Positions 26,312-38,300 of a DNA stretch of 64,000 nucleotides are shown here, one piece after another. This stretch comes from Schistosoma haematobium. Its lineage: Eukaryota > Platyhelminthes > Trematoda > Strigeidida > Schistosomatidae. Each line of letters opens with the position of its first letter. Within the stretch, counting starts at the first letter, position 1. Under the pieces are notes generated by a model that saw only the letters and a program-made list of their open reading frames with translations, searched no databases and had not been told where the DNA came from. The position numbers were made by a program, and so were the translations under genes. The stretch spans positions 11,201,450-11,265,449 of the forward strand of contig NC_067200.1 of the NCBI RefSeq assembly GCF_000699445.3. The letters are read 5' to 3'.

Positions 26312-29300
26312 GTAACATGAGTGTTATTGTATTGGTTTAAATTACGACATAATGAAACAAACTACCGAGAGGAAAGCAGTTAACAACCTTCTATTGGCAT
26401 TAATGAAGACCAATGTTTTAGAATGTAAAATACACTTAAGTACTATCAGAGTTTGGTACTTTTTAACAGCCTACAATTCCTTATACAACATGAAATGCAT
26501 TTAATTCTCATTCTTTTTTTTACGAATTTCACTTTGTTTAACAACATACAATGTAGGGCAGTATTCAGCTCCTATGAAAATGTATAATTGACCGATCATT
26601 TTGATTAATGATAATTGTGATATCCGTGTCGTTTTTTAATACTGATAGAACTGTGTCGATCAGGTCTCGATATGTCTACTAGTCTAAATGGTTCATCATA
26701 GATTACTACTCATTGATCAACAAATTTTGAATGTCTCAGTCCTTCAGGAAGTTAGTTACTATCCAAATTGATAGAATTGTATCGATCAGGTCTCGATGTG
26801 TCATCTAGTCTAAATGGTTCATCATAGATTACTACTCATTGATCAACAAATTTTAAATGTCTCAGTCCTTCAGGAATTTAGTTACTATCCCAATAGTACC
26901 TCCTTTTAATAAATAGTAATAGTTATGATCTTTGACAAGATATAATTTCTATGGAACAAAATGATCATCTTCGTTCTATTTCTTTTTAAAAAGTATTTAT
27001 GAATAAGTAAGTAACTTTTATCTTGTCATCTATCTTTTTTTGTTTCTTTCTTTCTTTCTTTACAAAAAAATAGGTTTATGGGGATGTATGAATCTGAGAT
27101 ATTTAGATATGACCTCATGTCATTTAACTTCATCTATATTAACAGGATTAAATCATAATGAAATTCAACTTGGTGCTATTAATCCCTTAGAAACAACGAA
27201 TACTTTATTGTTTTATTTAAAAGAAAAGAATCTTTTCGATAAATTACAACCAACATTATTAGGTATCCCTAATTTACGTTTATTAAATTTAAGTGATAAT
27301 CCGCAAATTTTTCATATTTTAAATTATCAATTCAATAGAAATGAATGGTGTTCTATACAAACGAATTTATATAATAAGGATTCATTATATAATCCATCTA
27401 AGAATGATCCTAGTGGTTATGGTTTATTACCAACTAATATTGAATATTTAAATTTACAAAAATGTAATATACATTTCATTAATGGTTTAACATTGATGAA
27501 ACGTTTACATACACTTAATTTAAGTCAAAATCAAATTATAGATGATCAAGCTTTAATGTAAGTTTTCTTTTTTTTCTTTTCTTTTTTTAAAAAAAATTTT
27601 TTCTTTCTTTTTTCTTTTTTTTGTTTGCAGTCTAAAAATCCCCATAGAATATTTGAGCGAGTAATTGTTTCCAATAACTTCATCATCAGGCTCTACAGTT
27701 ATAAGTCCTTAATTATTGTGATATTTTACAAAGGCCCAAAATAAGGCATGTATTAATGAATGCTTCTGTGGAGCTAATTATATAGGTCATACTCAGAGGG
27801 CTTTATCCTTGCGTGTTCATGAATATGTACCACCATGGAGAACTACAAAAGCCATCATGCAGAAGATACAAGTGTTTCTTAATAGCTGTCTACGCAAAAT
27901 ACTTCTGATCCTTTGGCCAGATACTATGAGCAACAACCTACTATGGGAGAGAACAAACCAGATTCAAGCAGAGGAAGAAATTAGGAAGAAGCTCTGGAAG
28001 TGGATAAGACACACAATGAGGAAAGCACCTAACTGCGTCACAAGACCAGCCCTCACTTGAAATCCTTAAGGCAAAGGGAAAAGAGGAAGAACAAAGAACA
28101 CATTACGGCGTGATATGGCAACAGATATGAGAAAAATGAACAAAAATTGGATAGAACTGAAAAGGAAGGCCCAATACAGAGTGGGTTGGAGAATGCTGGT
28201 CGGTGGCCTTTGCTCCATTAGGAGTAACAGGCGTAAGATAAAGAAGATGATATGATGAAATTCGCCTACTATGCATTTTATTTACACAATTTTTTTTCTG
28301 GCATTTTCATTTTTGCTATAATACTATTCCACTAATTGTAACTGGACACTTTACTCCAAATCATTCGGACCTTTATTGAATGACCTTTCTAATTTGTAAA
28401 TGGCATCATTTTGAAGTGTATATGTCGTAACAGATGCAAACATTCATCATTTCTAACATATAACATTGTCAAACTCATCAATACATGTCTTATTTTGACC
28501 TTTGTATAATATCACAATCATTATGGACTTGTAACTGTAGAGCCTAATGATGAAGTTATTCAAAAACAATTGTTCCGCCAAATATTCTTCATTTTCTTTT
28601 TTTTATTTATTCAATATTTCTTTTTATTTTAATCTATTTATACTTTTTTTTCTTCTTTTGTTTTTGTTAATTGATTCAAGGCCACTTAAATCATTAACAT
28701 CTTTACAAAATTTAAATTTAAAAAATAATCCAATTTGTGATCAGAATAATTATTTTGAAAGAATAATTTTTCAATTGAAGTATTTGAAAGTCTTGGATGA
28801 TCGTCGAGTGTCAATAATCGATAAAGTAAGTGATTACTATATTATTATTGTGGTGAGGATGTTCACAATTGAACCGGCTTCCATTCTATCAGAGTGTAGT
28901 GTCGGGTACTATGTCAAGCTCACATAACTTATTCTAGCCTCTGGACAGGCCAATTTATCAATTCTTTTTAAGTCATATTTTGTCTTTTGTAATCATTCAC
29001 TTATCAACCTTGACTGTTTTTATACGAGCGTATATGTGTGTACATCGTATCCTACTCATCATATATCTGTAGCTTATTCTTGTGTGACTATAAATATCGA
29101 CCAACGCTTGATTAAATGGAGTTGGTTTACATACCTTCTCCACTGCGCATCCTTTCGTTTCACTTCGTTCTCTGCTTTTTGTTTCTCTAATCTTTTGTTT
29201 CGATCAACGATTGTATGAAATATACGTATTCAAACGTCTATTCTCATATTTCACTTATTTAATTCCGTTATTCATTAAAGCGGATTAAGTTGATTATTAT

Positions 29301-32300
29301 CTACGAGGATTGGTGACATATATATTTCGACAGTAAACATTCATACGATTAAAATGGAGTCAGATTTTGGGCCACTAACTTTCTACAGCAATTTAAAATG
29401 CTACAGTTTATAACAATGAGTTAGTTAAATAAGCTGATATGTGAGTATAGCTTTACTAGTTCCCTGTTCATTTATAACTTACTCCGTAGTCATTTTGTTA
29501 ATAGCCTGCAACGGCGTCCACAAAACAGCACCCTTCCTCTCCTGGTTAGCAGCGACACTAAATGTAGTAAACAATAACACGAGTGGGGACAATCGAGTGT
29601 ATTTGACACGAAATTACAGAGCATCTCAATAAAATCTGATAACCATATAGCAAATAGTTAATTTGAAAAATATCAATCCATCGTACCAAATTTGACTGTC
29701 CCTTCGTAAATATCAGTCCATTATCTCAGATTTCATTGTTCATTCATTTTCATACAAATTGCGTTCTGTTCCCATTCTTTCTTTCTCGATCTTCGACTGA
29801 AATACATTCTATGCCTGACCACCGTTATGTACTACTTATGTGGATATAAGTAACCCACATCACACTATGACTACATGATTGAGTAACTTTTAAAAACTAC
29901 AGATTAAAAATGCAAAGTTTGTCGTAATATGATAGTATTATTACAAAAATATGTATGGATTAAGTTCCAAACCTTGATCTGTGAAGTGCATATTGTAATT
30001 ACTATAAAATTATAAGCAAAGAAAGGGTACTCCGGTAAACTATATGACTGACAGCTTATAACTGTGTAGACAATAGTCGAAAATTCGGACTATTAAATAC
30101 TAAAAATGGAGACATAAACAATGAAAAACAATTTTTTAAATCAAAAAACTAGAATCGGGAACAGTAACAATGAAATTGAAATAATAAAAAACTAAATATT
30201 ATAAATTACTGTTAATGTATAACAACATGCATGACATCCTAGTTGCTTGAAAGTTTGTTGAATCGAAACTGGTTACTGAATATTAATAAGTAGCTTAAAA
30301 CAGTTACACCTAGAAAAGTGTCAGATAAGTGGGACTTGATATGATCTATAAATTATACTCCACAGTAATAATAACAATAAAAATTTCAATATTATAACAA
30401 GACCGGCTGATAAACGTCATTTGTTGAATGTCTTCTAAGAAGCAGCTGAAATAGGGATCAACATTCTAAGCCATTGTGATAGGAATTTCAAAAAGATCGA
30501 TATGTAAATAAGTATATTTAGTTACTTTGATCTTCATTTCTCCTTTTGAGATATAAATAAAATCATTTGAATTATAATCGATTTTTTCTTCTTCATTATT
30601 TTTGTAGCAATTATAGATTCCATTTGTTGAGTGCCAGTTTCCCGCTGTCATATTAAGTGAAAATTCATTTGTATTCAGTCTCAAGAAGTAAGGATCGGAG
30701 GTTTAACGAACTGATATTAATCCTTGCAATTGATAACACTAACAAGCTTTCAATGTATCAACAAAGGTGTCGCTATTACATGTTCTGCTAGCGAATTCCA
30801 CTAATTCACTACCCTTCGCGAGAAACGGAACTTCAGACGTAAAAGATTGGATCTCGGTTTCTGAACTTTTTTAGAATGTCTTCTTAGATAATTAGTCCTA
30901 GATGGAAGGAAAAGATAAGACATATCAATACGAAGATCATCGTTCATTATATCATAAATCAATGTTAGATCAAACCGTTACCTGATGTACGATAACGGAA
31001 ATATGTCGATGTATCTCAGTCTGTTTTCATAAGATGGTCCAGAGAGTCTTTTTACCATTTTGGTCTCTCACCGTTGAACTTGTCCTAGCATATTCACCTC
31101 ATACTTGAAACAAGGACTAACTGCTTGAATACTATATTCCAAATGCGGGCTCATGAGCGTCCGACATAATACCCTAAACATTTCCTCGCCCAAGTACTGA
31201 AAAGACCTAACAATAATCCAGAAGATCATAAAGTCTTTGGCAGCCTTGTAGTTACTCATAGTTTTGAGATTACTACTTACTATGACTTCTAGATCTTTAT
31301 AGTTCAGTACATTAGATAACACAACTCCACATACTGTGTAGTGATATAAATCGTCTCAACTATTTAAGTGCATCATCACACTTTTGTTTGAACTAACTTC
31401 TGATCTCTAACAATGTCCATCGATTTATGTTGAGTTTTTTTTAATGTCTTGTCTCTATTGCTATTTTCCTAGGTACGCTCAAATCTCTACTATGAACCTA
31501 CATTAGAACAAGTAGCCAGAGAAGATCATCGAATTAATTTACTGCATCAATTTACAAAACCGCAACGATTAAGAGATTGGTAAATTCATCTTAATTAATT
31601 ATTATAATAATTCCAATGGTTAAGATCATAAGTCAGTTGAAGCTAGACCACCATGGATAACCTAGAAGCACTGGACGGCCATCTCGTCCTATTGTGGGAC
31701 TCCTCAGCAGCGCGCATCCACGACCTCGCCCTCTGCGAGCTTCGAATCAAGGATCTACCGGCTTCGCGCGCGAGCACTTAACCACTGGACCACTGAGCCG
31801 GCATCCAATGGTGTTAATGTCTGACTTCAACTAATTCAGGAAATTGGGCGACACGTCCACCATTGTCTCCAGTGAGTTACTGCCAAGGAGTCCCACAATA
31901 AGACAAAATGGCCATCCAGTGCCTCCGGGTTTTCCATGGTGGTCTAGCTTCAACTGACTCATGATCTTAACCATTGAAATTACTATAATATCCACAAAAC
32001 CCATCTGATATTAATTATTATAAGTTTAGAAAATTTATGGAGATTGTTGAATTTTTGTGGTGAACACAATTTACTGATTCTGTTTCAACAATCATGCAGT
32101 CTCGAAAACTGATTGAAGTTATATATAATATATATATTTACTGTGGTTTACTTGCTCAATGGCCAGGAGGTTAAGTTCTCGTTGCGAGATCAAAGGTTCT
32201 TTGTTCGACCCCCTGTGAGATCATAAATGTGAACTGCTAAGGATTAGAAAATTTAGGACAAATAATTATATTTATCACTATTGTTAAGTGTTAAATTGTA

Positions 32301-35300
32301 GTTATAAATACAATTCAAATTATGCAATACATCGTATATAAATCTTGTCAACTTACGAAATAACTATTGACATCAACAAAATATATGCTCAAGATACCCA
32401 TAAATGAACCAAAAATCCTCAATTTGAACTGAAACACCAATTATAAGAAATTTAAAACTGCAACAAGCACCGTTGTCAATTAAGTTAATGATTACGAAGG
32501 AATTTTTTTCAAAAAGTAAGAAGTATCCTGATAATTAGGTATGAAGCTAATCATTCCTTCTCCAATAACTAAGAAAAGTGGTATACCAAGTATCTTTTTT
32601 GTTCATCTAGTAGTAAACACTAAGTATAAGAGTGTGATTTTCATTGAAGAATCCATTTCAATCATTTATATCTATCCATGTGTATTTATTATCAACACAT
32701 CATTGTACCACATCCCAACTTGCCAATTAAGTGAAAGTTAGGGATTGAAATTAAATCGTCAGCGTAATTATTCTCTTATGTGCAGCACTCAGTCACTGGT
32801 AAAATGTTCATAAATGCTTGGTACCGTATAGATTTGGAACATTGAAAAACAAATGAGCTGAAAATTCACGGACATAATCAGAGTAACAATGAGTGTATGT
32901 AATCTTAATGTTTAGCTTTTTAGTATCAATTGAAGTTGGACATTAACACCGTTGGATGCCGGCCTGCTTAGTGGTCTAGAGATTAAGCGTTCACGCGTGA
33001 GACCGATAGGTCCTGGGTTCGAGTCTCGTGAGCTAGTATCGTGGATGCGCACTTCTGAGAAGTCCCACAATAGGACGGAACGGCCGTCTAATGCTTCCAA
33101 GTTTTCTATGGTGGTCTAACGTTCATCCATTCATAAGATCAATTCAAACTCAACAATCACCACAACCATATACTGATATGAATATTTATCGGATTTCACA
33201 TTTATGCTAAAATGTATCAAAATTGTTAGTCTGAAACGAATGATTAATTATCTGACTTTATTTAAGATAACAACTTATGTGAATCAGTATTACAGTGTGT
33301 TTAATACACATGTTAGGTTTTCTTTAATAAAATGGAATGAGAAAGGGGTTTTGTGAATATTATACCATGAAAAACCTGGAAGCACTGGACGCCTATTTCG
33401 TCCTACCGCGGAACTCCTCAGGAGTGTGCATCCACTATCCCGCCCTGCGGGATTCGAATTCAGGACCTAACGATCTCGCGCGTGAATGCTTAACCTCTAG
33501 ACCACGGAGTCAGAATCTGAAATGGAATCAAATCAATGGTTCTTAAATTTTTCGACAGACTAGTTTCATAATATTTTTAGATGTGGAATTCCAGTGAATT
33601 GATAATAAATCTTTGATATAAATCGAGATACAATACACATAACAGTTATGAATCACCATCTAAAAAATCCAATTCATCTTAGTAATGTCAAGTTTTCACT
33701 CGGTACAATTTACCCAACATATATGAGTCTCTTATGTCCATTTCAAATCCATTGATTGATCATTGTTTAAAAGATCTTGTGTTAATTATATTAAATTAAC
33801 CAATAAACATTCAAGCTGGATTCAGATTCTAAATAAGAAAAGTAATGACTTAAACAATGTAACTGAATACTTCTGTAATCTTTAGTTAACATTTCAAAAC
33901 TAATTAAACATTCTAATCAACAAAGTGAAATATATCATTCTGATGAAAAAAGTATAATTAATATTAGACAGTAATACGGATAGTGGAATCCATGATACAC
34001 GTTTCGTCCTATTCCGGATTCGTCAGCTGGATGTACTGACATTCTAGAATTGATGTTCACTCTAGGGAATATTGTAAAGTAGTATATCATAAAATCAGAA
34101 AAAGTGATCATCATTATAATTTTTTTAATCAGTGGCTTTTTTCATGTGCTCATTTGACTTATGTAATCAAACATTACTTATTTCTATTGTTATTGACATT
34201 TACTGGCCCCAGTAAAGTTACACAGTAGATTGATAATTGATTAGGTAATTTAGTAGTACCCTGGAACAGTGATTTTTAACATCCAATTTTTTTGACGTTA
34301 TCACCTTTAATTATTGTGATCAGTCTGCCAACAAAAATTAATCTTAAACAGTTTAAAATAATTGTCCCTTAAAAGTGTAGTTTCCTTTCAAAAAGAAAAG
34401 AAAGATTTATCTTTATTACGTGTTTTATTGAAATCATGAACCGATCAGTGTTAGGTCTGCTAGGGTTGACGCTATCACGAGTTCACTTAATCTGCGAACG
34501 AGAACAAAGACTCAGTGACCAAAGACCAGTAAGCTAGCTATTTGATGCGTCCCAGCTCCGCTAACTAGAGGGAGAAGTCTAAGCTTGGAATGGGGAAGTA
34601 TATTCTGCAAACAGCCAAAACGAGCGATAACAACAAACACAATTCAGTACAGTAAAAAACCGTCCTTGGGGAGAGTTACCAAATAGCATACTAAAAGACG
34701 CAACGGACCAATAGCATTTAAGATACTATCCAGTGGGAAATACGACATGAAGGTGACAAGAGCGCCTTTGGTGCGAAAACAAAGAAATTCAAATTTTCTA
34801 AATAGAAATACAAAATTAGGTGCCTCCTCAAGTGAGTTCTGGGGATCTAACGTCCCCAACAAGGTTACCACTGAAAATCGGAAAACACTGAACAGCCATT
34901 TCATTCTGTTATGGGAATCCTCAGTGAAATTCAATAATCTGTACAACCCTAGAATGGAAATTTATGGTATGTCGTTAAGGGATGGGTCTGTATTTTAATA
35001 ACATGTAATTGAAATTTCGACCTATATGATTATTTACAAATTTTTTAGTAGTTTTACTTCAGAATGTATCATCTAATAAAATTGAAGTTTCGTACTTTGA
35101 TTTGAAACCTATCAAAGAAATATCTTTATTTGACTATCGGTACTGAATATTTCATCTCATTATTCATGGGAATTCCAATATTCTATTCTTGTTATGGAAA
35201 AAAAACCGTTCTATATTTGTTCTACTTGAATAAATTATCTCACTACCAATATTCAGTCATCGTTTTGTATCGTTTTATCAGTCAGTCAGTCAGTTACCTA

Positions 35301-38300
35301 CAAAGTAGGACCAGGCACATATATGCATCAGTCCAACTTGCCACACCTCATTAGCACAACAAGATGAACACCGAATTCATAGAAGTAGTTAATTCAGTGG
35401 TGGTAATATATAAATGAAAGATTGCATATAAAGACAAAGTACAGGAAGGAAGAATTAGTTCGTAGAAAGAAAGATATGAAGCAATTTTAATCTCATACTT
35501 TAAAGGAAGACAGAGAGTACGTACACCTACGCCATCGTGATCGATTCTGAGCCATGTCACCTCAGAGTCTTCAACGATTGGTTACAGTAGTCACGCGAAC
35601 CCCAACCAAGTAGCCTGCATCTACCAACATGGCTCAGACCAGAAGTTGGCGACTTCAAGCACTGATGCTACATTTTGATTTGGCCGCCCCTAACTTACTC
35701 CCATTCGTCTCCAACACTAGTCAGCATTGCGCGTCGTGGTAATCGATGTTCATATGCATAAATAACACGTCACCTAACCATTTCAGTCAATGAAAATTTA
35801 CAATCTCATCAACTGATTTACCATTATTGAAAATATTTACTAACAGTTATGCTTTTAATCTATTTCTTTGTTTATTCATTTTTATTTGTTCGTACTAAAA
35901 TGTTTCACAATTCCTTTTTTTTCTATCAATAGTACTTTACCAAGTCTAGATACACCATATCCAATTCTTGCTATTATTGGACCAGTTGGTATTCATAAAC
36001 GTCAATTAAGAAAATTATTATGTCAAAAATTAGATAATTATTTTGCACCACTTATATGTCATACAGATAGATTACCTAAATATAAACTAATAAAACAATT
36101 CAATTCTGTTCAATCAAAAGATTCATCTCATAATATAACAACCACCCAAACTCGATTAAACAATAATAATAATAATTCAATAGAGAATAAAATGTTATAT
36201 GATTCTAATTCGGAAATTGATGGTATCGACTATTATTTTGTGAATACAGAAGTGTTTAATAAAAAACGAATTGATGGTGAATTTATTCAAACTGCTAAAA
36301 TAATGGGTAAGTATTGTGTAATTTAAAATAATTGGACATAATTAAAAATTGATAAATAGGCACTAAATAAACTCATATATCAATAGGGGTTTTGTGGTAA
36401 TTTCAATAGTTGAGATCATGAGTCAATTGAAGCTGGACCACCATGGAAAACCTGGAAGCACTGGACGGCCGTTTCGTCCTTTTGTGGAACTCCTCATAAG
36501 TGCGCATTCACGACACCGACTCACGAGATTCCAACCCACGACTTATCGGTCTCTCGCGTGAGCGCTTAACCTCTAGACAACTGAGCCGGCCGGTATCCAA
36601 CGGTGTTAATGTCTAACTTCAACTAATCCACGAAATTGAGCGACACATCCACCATTGTATTCAGTGACTTATTATTTCACAACTGACCCGGTTGAACTCC
36701 ACTGGTCACTGCTTCTCACTAGAACTCCAGTCACTAGTGAGCATATGTTGATTATTATCAGAAGGGAGTTTTGTGGAGATTGTAGTAATTTCAATAGTTG
36801 AGATCATGAGATCGCAGATGAGCACGCTAAGGAGTCCTGTACTAGGACGGAACGGCCGTCCAGTACTTCCAGGTTTTCCATAATAGTTTAACTTCAATTG
36901 ACTCATGATTTCAACTATTGAAATTACTACAACCTCCACAAAATCCGTTCTGATACTAAAAACGAAATCGTAATTTCTTCTGCACATTTTATTTAGGATA
37001 TCAATATGGATTATCATGGGAAATACTAGAAAGTATTGCACGTCGTGGTTTAGCCGGTATTGTTGTTGGTGAATTAGAACTATTATATGGATTACGTTTA
37101 GCTGGACTAAAACCTCGATCTATTTTATGTTTACCAAGTAATTTATATTATTATGAAAAAGGATTACGTGCTAATTTATCACAAATTCATTATACTCAAT
37201 CTGGATTATTATGTAATAATGATAATATATTAGAAACATTATTAGAAAATTCAGAGAAATGGATAAATTGGTATATTCATAGAACTTCTCAATTATATCC
37301 ACAAATACATCGTGATAATCCTGGATTATTTGATGCAGCATTATCTATTGATGATACACAAGAATTATTTCAACAATTACTTTTATTAATTTTTGACTAT
37401 TTAGGTAAGTTAAAAGAATAAATGAATTACATATATTACTGTAGGTATCATTACCATGGTTTGATTTGATAATTTCGAATAAATTGAGCATTGGGTTGAT
37501 TGTTATAAATGAATAAATAATATATTTGTAATATCCCAATGAGTAGAAACATTAGATTTTCTGACGTTTCGTGACTTAGTGTAAGTCACTTCTTCAGAGA
37601 ATAAATAACCAAATTAAAATTAATCCAAGTTTAAATAGTACAACGGAACAATGCAAGAATAATATTTGATCAATCAAAAAACAGGTCTGAACAAGTTGAT
37701 GTCATTTCATTTCTGTCAAGGCGATTCATAGGTGATATGTATGTAAATTTGTGTGTATGTATGTATGTGTGCATTGTTTAAGAATAAAAACTTGTGTGAC
37801 CTTTATGGTAAGAAAGGATAGAGTTTAAATTTGTAATATGATAGTGTGAAATTGTAAATACGATCAGACTGAATGGTTAGGATAGATGGTCCAAGTAGGA
37901 TGTATGGCTATGGCCTTCTTTTCTATTGAGAGAAGTAGGATTAAGCATTATATGGAACGCCTCAGCTACCCTCCTTTCTTTGTAGTTGGAAAAGCCTTTT
38001 TGCAATATTTTGATATTTTTTTAAAAATCGATTTGGTGGTTGTAGAAAATGGCATGAACTGCTATTGCCGATTTAATTTGAAGTTGGTTCAATTCTACAG
38101 GATTGTTAGGAGGTTTCTTTGTGTACCTAATATGTTCTTTGGCTCTAGTCAAGATTTCGCGGGATGACTCTCCAATATAATAGGCATCACAATCGATACA
38201 ACCTAATTTGTAGACGCAGTTCTGTGTGGACATGAGAGGGATTTTTTCTTTCAGGCGAACTAAAGTATTACGTAGTGTGTTCGTTGTTTTGTAATATACT

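Noticed and set aside
34644..34946. 100-codon minus-strand open frame with hydrophobic stretches
   Set aside because: It lies within the LTR-like block 34449-34861 and its SINE flank; no start context, splice sites or domain support a gene.
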